Shown here: in pieces, positions 27,001-39,700 of the stretch | Position numbering within the stretch: position 1 is the stretch's first letter | How the letters are laid out: every line of letters starts with the position of its first letter | Assembly (NCBI GenBank): GCA_008360955.1 | Contig: LUCM01005581.1 | Span: 93,410 to 157,409, forward strand | From: Fasciolopsis buskii | Taxonomy: Eukaryota > Platyhelminthes > Trematoda > Plagiorchiida > Fasciolidae | Length of the DNA stretch: 64,000 nucleotides | Reading direction: 5' to 3' | Position numbers and translations under genes: made by a program | Notes under the pieces: model-generated | The model's input: only the letters and a program-made list of their open reading frames with translations | Database searches by the model: none | What the model was told of the DNA's origin: nothing

Positions 27001-29338
27001 ACGTCTTCATTTTCTCGGTATTCTCTTGACCCGGTTGGTCGCTGCATTGTCATCCTATGGTGTGTTGCGATTCACTGTTAAACTCCTCCGCTTCGAAAGC
27101 ACTATATTGGAATGCCTTTGGATAACTCAGCGAGCGTTAGACACCTCGCGACACAAGATTAGCACTTGTCTCTAACTAACTAGATTATTGTGTTCACAGC
27201 ACTGTATCTTCAGGACAGTACCCGGTTTCACTAAGTATTTTATGCCTAACCTCATCGTGATGTTATGACTTAAGGTTCGAGATCAGTAGAATCATAAATT
27301 CCATTCATCTAATTGACAGCGACTCAATACACGCTCATGAATTAGTACCGAAGTGTTAAATTGCAGACACAAGAATGCGCAAACCACCGTTCCGTCAAAT
27401 GTTTTTCCTAATGGTTCAGCATTCCCGATTTCAGTTTTACTAGAACGATTTTCTTTTACTTATAGTTGGATCCTGGTCGTGTGCCAATCAAATCGCATGT
27501 TGTGTTGTTGCCTCTAGTAACAACCATAGCTATCAATTATTCAGTCGTCTGAATTCTTGCATCGTTCATCTTTACTGTGGCATCAATTCCTTGAAAAGCG
27601 AGCAAACTTTTGACCATCTACGCACCAGTAAAACTATTCTACATGTTCTCTTCACAATAGTCCGTGTTAGCCTAATCACCGTTAGACTGTCAGTTGGCGT
27701 GAGTAAGAGTTACAGAGAAAGGACTGTTTCACATCCCGTGCTAGCAAAGAAACCGTGTTCAGAAGGATTCACACCACTGGATAAGGGGTCACGAAAAAAG
27801 AGCCGCAGCAACCAGATCTAGGTTTTCAACCAAATCATACCCTCTCACTAACACAGATATTTTAAGCAAGCCTAGACAAACTAAGGAAAGAATCGATCAG
27901 ATCTTCCGCGCGACGGTTATGGTAAAAGCTGACCGATAGTTGATTGGCTCATTAAGTTTCCTTCCTGTGCCATCTTGCGACGTTGGTTTAGACAAAACAT
28001 TTTCGTTTATGTACAGAGTCCGGACTAACTGACAAATGTCATTTTTCGGCCTTAAGTGACCATGTTGCCACCCCTAGTGAATCTTTCGCAATCTCAAGCG
28101 TACTAAAACTATTGGTTTGGCTGACCTATACGTTCGCGTACTCGTTCGGATGATGGGCAATCAGTCGTGCCTAATGCCTGAGGAATTTCTTCTTCCAAGA
28201 TCGTGTACCACACTGTTGACTGGCTTCACGGTTGAACCGCACTTACATCGCTATTCTATATGGAAGATGTGGGATAGATGTGGCATGGCTCTTTCATCGT
28301 TCTACGGGAAGTAGTTGAGTATTGTCTGGGTGTTCAGCTGACTTATAAGTCAGCCGAGCCGCAAATCATTTATTCAGCTCCGTTCCAATCATTTTTGTTC
28401 GGAGTATGAAATCCCAGTCAAAGTCAGAGGAGAAGAAAATGGAACTGAAACTATGTAGATTTGAAAAACATATTTTGCTATTATTTGTAATTCATTCCCA
28501 CGAATTTCTCCGAACTTGCTAGTTATACATTAGCTCATTCTGGTTTTACATTCCAAAGCACAAACGAAATAAGATGGCTAAATTGACTGTTACAAATATT
28601 ACATGACCAGCATATGAAAATTGGATCTTGTGGTTCTTTCACGGACGGCGGCAATTAAAACCATCACTGCTTCGTCCACTGCTATTCGCCCTTAGTGACT
28701 TGTTCTTTATTCCGGTAGTCGATACAACAATGAGATTCATATCAGATCGATCCACCGATCGGTACCTTGGTCAAATCAATGAATCTTATTTCGTGCTCAT
28801 ATCCACTCCACATCTTCCATATAGAATAGCGATGTAAGTGCGATAAAAGTCTTAATGTAGACCACCGACCTACCATAGAAGTGGAAGAGTTGCTATGCAT
28901 TCAGTTTGTATGCATTTATTAAAATGCATATGCATATGCGTAAGTGTAAGCCTATGACTTCATTAGGAGCATGATGTTACTGCTAGCAGACAACTATCTA
29001 GGGCCCATGCACCGACAAACCCAATTAGTATGTTGGTCTGGGTCTCGCCGTGATGTGTGAGTTTGCACTGACTGGAACAAAGGCAGAGGTGACATGGTCC
29101 TGTAAACCAGTTGGCTGAGGTAAACGGTCAGACCACAATCTAACATACGTTTGCTTTTGTATAACCAATGTCTGTAGGCTCAATATAGCATTCTGAGCCA
29201 CCATATTCCCCTAAAATGAAGCTAATTTGCATGAAGTTGATTGAGTTGGGAAATAAAATGCTAACCCGCAATATATTTCAGCAATTTTAAGCTACCAATT
29301 ACAGTGAACGTAGTAAGGAGAGATTAGAGCTTACTCAC

Positions 29339-29422
29339 CAGAGTACGACAGCAGTAGTTTCGCGATACTATTATTTCTTTCTCGCTGGAAGTCCCTAGGG
29401 GCGGATGTTCACGGCGCTTCGC
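29339..29422 (-). CDS. Candidate 84-base internal exon, function unknown
   Basis: On the minus strand the block starts right after an acceptor (ATCAAACTTCAG) and ends at a strong donor, CTCTG|GTGAGTAAG. It encodes exactly 28 residues from phase 0 to phase 0. The frame is stopped just upstream of the acceptor. The translation is hydrophilic, beginning AKRREHPPLGTSSEKE and ending NYCCRTL. The block is GC-richer than its surroundings. Short symmetrical exons are common in flatworm genes, but no family was recognised and no neighbouring exon was found, so chance remains possible. Confidence 0.25.
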
Positions 29423-31219
29423 CTGAAGTTTGATCTCATTGTGAATAGTTTTTTGAGTTGAAAAGCGCGATCCTTAAGCTAATCTAACCAAGCCTTGTCA
29501 TACGACATGATATAAACATTGCACAACATGGATGAATTGTGCATGAAAGCAGACTGGTATTCGCCAAAAGCTCAACCCATGCATCATATTTGACTGCTCC
29601 GTGAGAGTCCCAGGGTAGCAAGCATTTTCACACTATCAACAGATCTTGGTTAGTTCGGTTACTATTGGTTATTTGCGTGGTAAGTTAGGCTCTTATTTCC
29701 TGTGCTGTCCGCTTTGGAACATCAAAAATCTGCCAAATGTTTAGGAAAGAGAAGCGGGACTGTGTAATTCAGTGGCACATGCATGATGCTCAACCAACTA
29801 TCAGTTCTCAGTGCACATTAAAGACCTCCCTTGCTCCAGAAATTCACGTAAACAGGATTCTTCCTATCGACATCGCCTAACCAATGACAGAGATAGAGCT
29901 GATTGTAATCTGATTAAATTGATCATTAGTACGTTTGGGATTAATAAAGTACACGAGATGTTTGGTCACTGAAGATCAAATTGGTACGGCAGCTTACAGT
30001 TAAGTTTATGCCACTTCATGAAAACTGAGTAATTAGTTAGATGAATTCGAAAGCTGAAATGCTCTACACAGGTGAAGAAATCTATCCTCGTAATGTATCG
30101 ACGACACGGGTAGCTTTATAAGGAGAAACTGAAAAATATTTATGTCCAGGATTTTTGTACAAAAGGATTTACTTTGCCAATAACGTGAAGGCCGACGTAA
30201 TGGCACCTGTTCATTTTCGTCGGCTGAATTCGCGCAACTATTATGCTTGCATTAGTTTGCCCTCGCTTTAGTTTTGACCATGCCGTGTCAAATATTAGTG
30301 AAAAAACCATGCGCCTGTAAATCGGAAGAACCGGAAAAGAACAGAAATATTTAAATGTTATGTTCGCTCTTAAAAACTTAATTCCATCTTTGCTCATTAT
30401 GTGAAGTTTACCGCAAATGATAAGTCTTGAATAATTACATGTTCTGCTCATCTGAACAATGAATATACATCATAAGACAATTCTTACAGCTTGCAAATTT
30501 CTGTTTCTGACCTAAATTTATTGAAACACGCAAAGAAGAATTAGCGAAGGGACAATCAGAAGGAGCGTGTCAACTGGTCAGGATCAGGAAACAGGACCTA
30601 TTGTCCTTTTGGTAATTCAGCCGTGATAGTGCACGGGTGAAAGCATTCGAGTTCTTATCGTTCATTCTGGGATCACGTGCCACTTGGGGTGCGCCACAAA
30701 TATGTACCACTGAATATTCAGCAATGAGAAACTGAATGTGGTTGCTAAATGTTGAATTACCTCACCGGAAGTTACGTCGAAATTTTACCACTCGCTCTCG
30801 GAGAATGATTGCAGTCGGAGAATCACACCACGCAACCTCTCCACCCACTACATTAGACGAGGAGACAGGCAACAGTAATCTGGAAATTTGGAGTGGTACA
30901 GAAACACGAATTTGCAATTGTTCAGATGCTGCAACAGTTTTGAGGAAAACACTTTGGTGTCCAAAGCCAAAATGATCAGTAAATCAGAAGTTCGAGACCC
31001 TGATCTGCGTGGGATGATGAAACATTAATCCACTTAAATATAGCCGGTTTTACTGATCCATTAGTTTTAGACGAAGTTTTACTTGAGCAAATAGGAACAA
31101 TGCTATTCATAAACAAAGCATCCCAAGATACTAGAAAAAGTGTTACCGTATTGAACACCAATTAGGAGTGCGGACACATTCTAGTGAACGAAGACGTTCT
31201 TGTTTTCGGTTATAATGAC

Positions 31220-31251
31220 TGATGACGATGATGATGATGATGATGGCGATG
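31220..31251. repeat. GAT trinucleotide microsatellite
   Basis: About ten GAT units with two interruptions are visible directly. Confidence 0.85.
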
Positions 31252-31864
31252 CCTACTTTGGCGATAATTTCAGCGAGGCGCAAAACTTCCCGATCACGTT
31301 TACTTGTGATTCAGTTTGGTATTAGGGGTGTGATTTCGGCTGGCTTTCTCTTCTGCCTTGCTTCTGATCATTCATGCCCTTCCTCAACAAAAATCTATTT
31401 TACTAATTCCCTTGAATTGACTTAGACAAAAATGAACCCGTGTAAATAGTTATCTTAACCGCTTATGGGCAAGCATTAACCGTTCCATCTGGAAAAACTG
31501 TGTTCTGACGCATCCTGTTTAGCTATTGTATCGGCTGAGTCAGTTCGAATGATTTGAAGATCTAGGCAGATGTGATCCAGTGAATCATTGGAATGACACG
31601 ATGTTTACCATTATGTTTTGATGTTTTTGTTCCTCCCTGAAATCAATACTGAGTTATTTACTTCTGGGAGATTTTTGTTGTAAAATCTTCACTAAAACCA
31701 CGCCAGTTTACCCACTCGGAGGTGAGTGCTACCAAGAATTGCACATGAGACGGTGTGTTATAGTATTACGTGATAAAAAGTTACAGTTTAGTGGCAGATT
31801 CCTCCCGGCTGCCCATGAGTGCAGCATCTGGCCAATGTAACTTAGTGATTCCAGGTCAAACCAG

Positions 31865-31975
31865 GTGTTATTTAGGTAACATGGTGCTAATACACCCAGT
31901 TTCCATATGAAAGACCCCTGTTCAATCCCTGGGCGTAATGGTGATTTTCGCTCTAGAGGGAGCGAAACTGAAGTG
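31865..31975 (+). mobile_element. tRNA-derived short element (SINE-like) with hammerhead remnant, copy 1
   Basis: The A box is approximate: TAGGTAACATGG at 31873-31884. The B box is GTTCAATCC at 31920-31928, a full match to GWTCRANNC. Their spacing, about 47 bases from start to start, fits a tRNA-type internal Pol III promoter. After the B box comes CCTGGGCGTAATGG, which recurs at 36.6 kb as CCTGGGTGCGCTAATGG, so the two loci are copies of one family. A perfect hairpin followed by GAAAC, listed separately, comes next. The tRNA-like part does not fold as a functional tRNA. Known flatworm elements of this build (the schistosome Sm-alpha type) also combine a Pol III promoter with a hammerhead ribozyme; membership of that family is inference. 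Confidence 0.5.
31941..31968 (+). ncRNA. Hammerhead ribozyme remnant, stem II and GAAA core
   Basis: TTTCGCTC (31946-31953) and GAGCGAAA (31960-31967) form a perfect 8-base inverted repeat around the loop TAGAGG. Read as a hammerhead, GCTC/GAGC is stem II and the following GAAA (31964-31967) is the conserved core. The CTGATGA core expected just before stem II is degraded to GTGATTTTC. The sister copy at 36.6 kb keeps CTGATGA but has lost the 3' half of stem II. Inactive as it stands. Confidence 0.45.
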
Positions 31976-31979
31976 TGGT

Positions 31980-34900
31980 TCTTCTGCAGCCTATAGTTGA
32001 TCGGAAAATCTGAAGTTTCTTTGTGAAAGGTGGAGTCGGGAGGGCAATCATTCAAGAAACCTGAACTCATTCCATATATCACTAGCAACTCGGTGTAAAA
32101 TAAGTGCGAACGGCTTGGATTCACAGTTGCCTAACGTATCACTACATAGTTGAACACATTTTTTAACAGGATGCAGTTTCGGTCCATGTGGTATGAGTTA
32201 TTCATCTGAGAGTACACTTGCTTCTTCTATTGTGACCTGAAAAATGAAACACCACGCATTCGTATAGGGTAGCGTTTTCCAGTCCGTAACGAGTAACGTC
32301 ATATTGAAAAAAATCGGACGTATGACATCATTCCTGTTTCTCATTTCTTTTGTTTGCTTCGGTTAAATGATAAAACAACTCCACGCCTGTGAATGAAGTA
32401 GAACTGAATTTTTCGGTCTTTAGTTTGTGCATTGCCGGTTTGGTTCTTAGTCGTCTGTTGGATGACTGGTTATTTTTCTTCGTATTACCGTATATCTAGT
32501 TAAGGTAAATAGAATAAATGGCAACTAGCTCTTTTATCGTCACTCAGGTAAAAGTACATTGGACAGATCTTATATTCCATAGCCTCTGATGCCAACAGTG
32601 CGTAATATGAAGGAAGAACAACTTCGTAGTACAGTAGTGCTGCAATGATGTGTTGGAGGACAGGTATCAGTCGCTTATTGTCAAAGTGATTTGCAGGATT
32701 CTAATTCGAATCTCTACCTAACGACGTTGCGGAAGTATTATTCACTTGACCATCAAGGTCCAATCAAATTTGGAGGCCCAAGTGAAGGAATGGTGATATT
32801 TGTGCCTACTAACTAACATAGAAACAAATATCCGATCCCAATAACTGCCGGTAGATAGGATTCTTTCACACTGTTCTGAACCTACAGGCAGATGTGATAC
32901 TCGACTCCACACTGATCAGACTGATCAACAGCGAGTCACTCCAGATAATAGTTCATCAGTTGAAAGTTATCATTTACCAGGCCAGATGCTAGTTCTGCTC
33001 ACAGAATGCAGGTGTTTATCAAATGTAATTCCTCATCGTCATAAATCGCTGAAATCCCCGTTTCGATTTTCGCCATGATGTTACTTACTTGTTGTCTGCT
33101 TCTGATTGGTCAGTCCCGAAATCCCAGGTGATGCTTGACACAAACGTTGGGTGAACAGGAAAAGCGTAAAACATCATTAAGGATTAAGTGCGATAAATTA
33201 TGGTGGTCTAAATGGATACAAAACTCGACCCATTTGATCGAAATCGGAAACCAAAATATAACTTAATTCGGTTGGACACTTGTAAGAGGAAACTCTTCGT
33301 GGCCACTGCCTTAGTGCGACTGTTTATCTGCTGTTATACATTGCAAATAATGAGTGTCAAGTAGTCCGCAGATACAATACGATGCACTGAGGGTTGTGTC
33401 AGATTGGGCGATCAGTTAATTTGGTGTAAATTCACTGGTTCATGTGATGCCCGGTTCCAACATTATCAAGTGAACAGAGTCAATCCAGATCATCCTTTTA
33501 TGCCACAAAATGGTCGAAACTTCACACACTAATCATCAAGCTTTATTAACACGGGGGTCTCGCCTTTTGATTTCGAATTGTTGTTCCGGACAAACAGTGG
33601 AGCGTTTGTCATCAAAATTTCATTTGAATTGTTAGGAGCGTGAATGTCTGATAAGTCCATTTAAGAATCACAAGGAGATTCATCGGAGGATTTTTGTCGA
33701 TCAGGCAAGGCTTAGCTTAAGAAAAGGGACAAATGAGATTCTAGTGAGAAACTAGGAAAGGAGCGCACTAGTATAGGGATAGTTAGGCAGAATAATACCA
33801 GGTACGCATACGTGAAGAGCGGCAAGAACCGTGAAATCGGTCGTGTGCTTCCGGGGGAATTTTGTTCATCCACCTGTATGCGAAATATACTACTGCGAAG
33901 TAGAGCACTTGCTTTCATTTTAGAGTGAATTATAATTGAATACTTTGATGTGCTGGAGCATGGAAGAGTTTTTACTCAACTGTGTGCTTAATACAAGAGC
34001 ATCAAACTTGACTGGTGAAGTGGGTCATCAGCAATGAAAAAAATAGACAAACTTCTAACAATCCACACTGCATTAGTAACTTAGACGGTCGCTTTTTACA
34101 CCCAACTCATTGAAACCCATTTGGATGGTTTCTCTGATCGAATCCCAACTAAACAGAGGGACACAAACTCACTGAGGCAACTGGCGAGCCGTCATACATG
34201 GAACCGCTGCGAAGCTCTTTTTTGACCAATTATAATTAGCCCTCAATGATATACGTGAGCGGATAAGACTGGCAACAATTTCACTAAGCAACCCTAAAAC
34301 ACGTAGACATTGATTGACCCACGGTAGGTTTGTGGTATCTTTGAGATGCCTGTAGGACAAGATACAACCAACGGAACTGCTTTCAAGTGAAGATATTTCT
34401 GACAATTCTAATCAATACAAGTTAATTGTATGTGAAAATCCATCTAGAAAAACTACCCACAAAGGTTTATTTGGCATTGTGTTTAAACAGACGCTTTGTG
34501 CATCCGACTAGGATCAACACTGTCTCTGATTTCGAGTTCGACCGACCAAGCCGCTACCATGTGCAGCACAATTTTCGTCGAGGCAAGCCAAGTATGCAAA
34601 ATTTATACTTACGCATCAAGGCATAGATAGCATCCACACAACGGGAGGAACAAATCCATTGTTCAAAAATAGGTTAGGTTAATTTGTTTATATGCCGTAC
34701 GGATAAAAACCGTTTCCTGCGACGTTGCAAAGTGCATCACACAACGATGATCATCGATGTATCAAGTGCGGGAACCAGTGTGGCGAGGAGGAAAAAACGT
34801 ACCCTGATTCCATTTTTCTAGGCAGAAATGCAAAAAGACACCAAAAAGTTAACATAAATGGAAATTACAAATTGATGTCTATAAATTCCCCAGTTGGAAT

Positions 34901-36580
34901 TACGATTCGACAACACCAAATGTCTTGCCCACCTCACGTTAGTCTATGCTTCACGCACGGATCCTAGCGAATACAGTGTGATTTGCAATTTAAAATGGAA
35001 TTAAATACTTTATTCAATTCTAGTGACGAACTTGATTGTGTGCGACCTGAAAAAGTTTCAACAAGCCATTCATCACCAGTTAGTTCAATAGGGAGCAAAA
35101 ACCGATGTTCATCAAACGTCCAACAAGTTGGCCGACAAATTGGGTGCTGGATTGTTTCCATGCGGACTGATTTGTGAGAGAGAGTTCTGCTCTGTACCGG
35201 CTGTTGTCAAGGTTATGTCCTTACGTAATTTGGATGCGGAAGTGACTAGTATCATCTAACTTAAAATGTCTCGGGGCCATTCAGGTGCAGCCTCTTCGAT
35301 TTGTTTTCAAAGTACAAATGGAATTCGTGCGTAAATGGCAAAAGCGCAAATGTTAATTTCGCGTGAACAGTGCTTGCAGTCTATTCTCATCGCGCCACCC
35401 CTAATAGAAAACATCAATTTTTTGAGGGAAAACCTTTAAATTTAGAGAGTTATTGGACAATGTCCAACAGATATTAGCAAGTTCGATCTGAGGTAACCAC
35501 TTACGTAATCCATTTTTTCGGGCAGCTAAATCGAGGCCGGAATGACGGAAATCAAAAGCTTCTCAAATTTAGTCTCAAACGTCCAAAACTGATACACTCA
35601 TGAACAAACATTGGGATGGAATCGAAATTTCGCTAGTAATAGTCGGACTAAGCAGTTGTTTTCTGATTTAGATCAGACGGCCACCCACGTCTGGTCCCGG
35701 TTAATCTAGCAAGAGGTCTCCGGCGGACCGAAATTCTCCCTTCATTAGAACCAAATATGGCACACGTAAAACATCGGTGAATGACATCAAGCCGGCAAGG
35801 AGCTTGCTGGTGAAACGTACACTAACCAGTGGTCTTCTGCTGTTAGTCCCTCTGTTCACCTCCAGTCGGTTATAAATGGTACAGTTCAGTCACCGGGATC
35901 AGATTGACCCACCGTGTGATTGGATCTAGACAGTATCTGCTTGTACCTGATTCCGGATAAATGTGATAATCTCTCATCAAATCTAGAGTGCCAACTGTGT
36001 ACATCGCATTTCACGGCTTCTGAACCCAGGCTGTCTGCTTTAAGACAGCAGTTAAGTGAGTGACCATAAAACCCGTTGCCCAAATCCTTTTGTATTTATT
36101 TTTGATGGTAGCAACAAAACACAGAATGTGGATCCGTCTTGTGCAAGCATTTCATAAAGAGAACTTATTTAACCGCCTAGCTGGTATAACGTTGACGTAA
36201 GATCGTTGCTGGATGATACTGAGACTTGGGCAAATAAATGAATGAGAAAAATCTGTTCATGTCATAAGTAGAGAGGATTTTGATGATTCCTCAGATAAAA
36301 GATGAAAGTAACAACGAAGACTTCAGTGTCGAATAAATTATGACAAAAGTGAACGTCATTATGATGGTGAAAAATGTTGATGACTTGGTTCGTACATAAT
36401 AATCCAATGGTGATGGTTCCATGCTTTGCAGTGCCTTCGAATTGCTGTTATCATGTGGCATGCATATTTGGAACTGACGCGACCGTACCGCCGTATGTTG
36501 ATTGATGTCACTTTGTTGTCACTGACTCGGATACCGCAAAAAAATACTTTTTGACTGACTGCCCGTAGAATTTCACCCTC
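31980..36580. other. No recognised gene; one GC-rich stem-loop
   Basis: AT-rich sequence apart from a GC-richer block at 35.66-36.06 kb. That block contains a near-perfect hairpin, CCGGCAAG (35792-35799), loop GAG, CTTGCTGG (35803-35810), followed by TGAAAC. A minus-strand frame at 31,729-32,124 is a by-product of the tRNA-like element. No protein family was recognised. Confidence 0.4.
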
Positions 36581-36599
36581 TAACCAAAGGACACGCTTC

Positions 36600-36700
36600 C
36601 CATGCATTGAGGGCCGGGTTTTAACCCTGGGTGCGCTAATGGATACACACCACTGATGAGCTCTAATGAAAGCAAAAATCGAGTTTGGTGCGTCCCGATC
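36600..36700 (+). mobile_element. tRNA-derived short element with hammerhead core, copy 2
   Basis: A decayed B box (GGGTTTTAACCC, about 36616-36627) is followed by TGGGTGCGCTAATGG, shared with the copy at 31.9 kb, and then by a hammerhead core. The A box is no longer clear. The 5' and 3' limits cannot be set from one window. A minus-strand open frame across this block (36,359-36,736) is a by-product. The combination of a tRNA-like head and a hammerhead matches the schistosome Sm-alpha type of short element; assignment to that family is inference. Confidence 0.5.
36653..36694 (+). ncRNA. Degenerate hammerhead ribozyme core
   Basis: The invariant CTGATGA lies at 36653-36659 and is followed by GCTC, the 5' strand of stem II. 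GAAA follows at 36668-36671 with only TAAT between, so the 3' strand of stem II (GAGC in the 31.9 kb copy) has been deleted. After GAAA comes GC, then a spacer, then GCGTC with a possible GUC cleavage triplet at 36692-36694; GC/GC would close a short stem III. Stem I pairing is not evident. The core residues identify it, but the loss of stem II should make it inactive. Confidence 0.5.
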
Positions 36701-39700
36701 ACAAAGGGGCCGGAGGATCTGCGATTTGTGCCTCAAGGGTGAAATCCGAAGGACTATGAGTTAATGTAAAATATCATAATCGTCACACACTACTCGCAAG
36801 TAAGTGTCAGATACATATATATAAGTGGTAGTGGTTTTTTCGGCTGAACTGGGCAATTTAACCGCAAACGTTTCATTAGCCAGCGCTGTGAAATTGTGGC
36901 GAGCGTTTGGTTGCCGCCTAAATGGGTCACCTAGTCTTTAGTCGGTGTTGATTGGTTGGTTTTGGTGAAGTAGCTGGATAGATATGCCGCCCAGCTTCTT
37001 TGTTCACGACTAAGGCGGACGATATCGTAAAACTGATGATATCACCTCAGTTACTAATGAAACGTTTGCAATCAAATTGCCCAGCTCAGCGAACAAACCA
37101 ATATCATCCTGTCAAATATGAGCTACAAGAAAGAATATCATTCTCTGTCCTGCTTTTGCTTAATTACACCGATCAGTTTCATCAGCGAAACATGGCAGAG
37201 AACGGTTATTAAATCGCGTAGTTTTCAAGCTCTTTTCAAATTCCCATTGCCCGTTAGCAATAGCATCATCAGATATGACATTATGCATTTTATTCATAGA
37301 ACTATGAAAACCTTCCAGATGATCAGTCTAACAATGCTGGACGTTATTTATAATTATTGATTTCAAATTTAACAGTGACAAACGCTTGATGGGACATAGT
37401 AAACTGTGTTCTATCACGTTGAGAACTGAAAGGCTTTATCAAATTTTGAACTTTATCAAAATTTTACTTGGCGAACTAGTCACAATTCTGGTAGTGTTAA
37501 TTGAGTGACTTTTCCGTCGACAGTATGTTTGTTTTTGTATGGCATGTTATGAGCACGCCTCTCGCAAAGCGCATTATGATAGTTTGTCGGTTGTTATTTT
37601 GCTCAATGGGTTTTTGTCCACTCAGCAGTCTACCTCACCACAGACGCACGATAGTGCCCAAAAAATGCTTCGAAATCTCGGGATCACTTCCTAAACTCAC
37701 CTTCTTGGTTACCTGGATGAAAGTCAGATTTAGTACAACATTGTTTCAATACGCCAACTGGAATTTTGTCAATGTACATCCAATCCATAATGACTTTTTA
37801 AAATTTAACTTGGCACCATCACAACTATAATTACGCGTATATATGCACTGTATCAATTGTATTAGATAATCTTGTGCCACGGCATACAAATATTCATTTT
37901 TTTAAACTAAAGTGCTAGTTCTTGCAGATGATTTTGAAAATCTGTGCGCCCCAGTTTGCCAGATTTACAAAGCTTATTTATGGGGATAAGCGTAAAGCAA
38001 TGAGATGTACACCTCGTCGAACACACTCGTGAATGTTTACAAAAATTACGCCCGGTTTGTGCGAGATCTGTGACAATGGAACACATGTGGGGCGTTTGGT
38101 TTACACACCTAACTGGACGAACTATTAAAACCAAAAGACAAATTTCTCAACCCAGTTATACGCACACATGGGCAAATACACAGAAATCGATGAGGTTCCA
38201 ACTCATGCGCCCGCTTGATCGGTGAACATGTCTCCCTTATACTTTGCACCTACTTCCAGTTTTCCCTTTCGCATCACGCGTCTTGTTGTTCTTGCATTAT
38301 CATTCGACTAACTTCAGCATCCCGTTTGTTTGCTTACCGGACACTGTTCTCATGAGTGGTCATGGAGCATTGGAGGAAGTATCTGTGATTAATTGATGCA
38401 ATTTATATAGTGCTTTTTGCTTACCATATCGTCAGATCTGAGAGTATGATGGTACATATCTTATCGAAATGTCTGTGCACTCGTCATCTTATGAGCTGTT
38501 TGTTTTTTAAAACATTGTGGTCGTTGAAGCATGCAAACTCAGTGAGGAATCAGGCTTTCGGCACGATAGTGCACGCTGGTAAAAGAATAAAGCTTACAAA
38601 TGTTAACAAAATTTGTCTCGTAATTCACGGCGTACTCTTTCTGAAAGCTTCCTTTCACTAACCGGGTATATGATCTGCACGAATCAATGTTTCAAATCTA
38701 TGCAACTTTGCACCGGTCCTGGTGATACAAATGAAATTCCGGAACAAAACGGTGGACTTCATAATTTTATCGATAGGAAATAATGTTGTGTTCAATTTTA
38801 TGGAACCAAGGTTTAACCTAATGAAGGACTATCGAACAGAGGACCTAGAAGGTAAACTTATCTTCACTAGTTGAAGTTAAAATATTCCACGTAAATAAAC
38901 CCTATTCCTGACAGATTGACTGGAAAGAGAGTGGATCAGTTGCACCCTCGCTGATTCCAGACTTCTGATCTCGGACATCTGATGCTTGGTTCAATCACTC
39001 TGATGAAGTAAAAATTCAGATTCTAGTTCCTGCTCCAGATTCTTTCGGAGACTGCTATGGATGAAAGTGAAACTTTCAATCCCGTCGATATGCCTGAGAA
39101 ATAGTGAATTTGCAAATATTCTATAGTCCATCAAAAATGCAGTTGCCGCTCGCCGTTTCTTGTCTATTTCCTTGAGCTAAAAATTTTTACACAGGAATAT
39201 AGACAATCCACTGCACTTGACTGGGGGAAAATACATGCAGCACACTGCAGTGGGGTCATTATGAAGTCTACCAAGGTGCACATATTGTAAAAATCGAATA
39301 TTGTCGATCGAACTGACTGATCAGCTCTGTAGCATCCAGGCCCTCTTAAAGAAAACTTAACGGTTGTCAACCCGATTTTAAGATCATTTATGTAGCATTC
39401 AGAACTGAGTGCTTGTACACTTGGCATACTGTTGAAGACAATGGAAATAATGAATATGCCGAATGGTCGATTCAGTTTTATCAGAATTAAGCGTTTGTTT
39501 CCATAGTATTATTTCCCACTAGAACATTCTTTCCTTTCCCCTTATCTCACCTGCTCTATAGTGACCCCTATGTGGTTCACTATCTTCGCTAATGCCAATT
39601 TCCCAATGTTGTTCCAACATATTTAACTCAGTAGTGTATAACAAGCTGACATAAATGTTTTGCGGTGGCTCCTTCAAGGCATTAGACGACCTCATAAATG

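Larger units (their letters stand above)
24080..31860. other. Long stretch without a recognised gene
   Basis: AT-rich sequence with scattered GC-richer patches (24.7-24.9, 28.98-29.17, 29.3-29.45 kb). On the minus strand around 24,950-24,688 an open frame ends at a consensus donor, CACCT|GTGAGTG, but its apparent start is TTG and no acceptor is convincing. A better splice-bounded candidate lies at 29,339-29,422 and is listed separately. Nothing else was recognised. Confidence 0.4.

Noticed and set aside
31729..32124. 131-codon open frame on the minus strand
   Set aside because: It covers the tRNA-like element at 31.87-31.97 kb in antisense; no independent support for a protein.
29858..32935. 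Possible repeat pair at 29,858-29,930 and 32,858-32,935, both starting AGGATTCTT
   Set aside because: Similarity by eye is only about 60 percent with gaps, too weak to separate from chance without an alignment score.
36359..36736. 125-codon open frame on the minus strand
   Set aside because: It runs across the tRNA-like/hammerhead element and is its antisense by-product.
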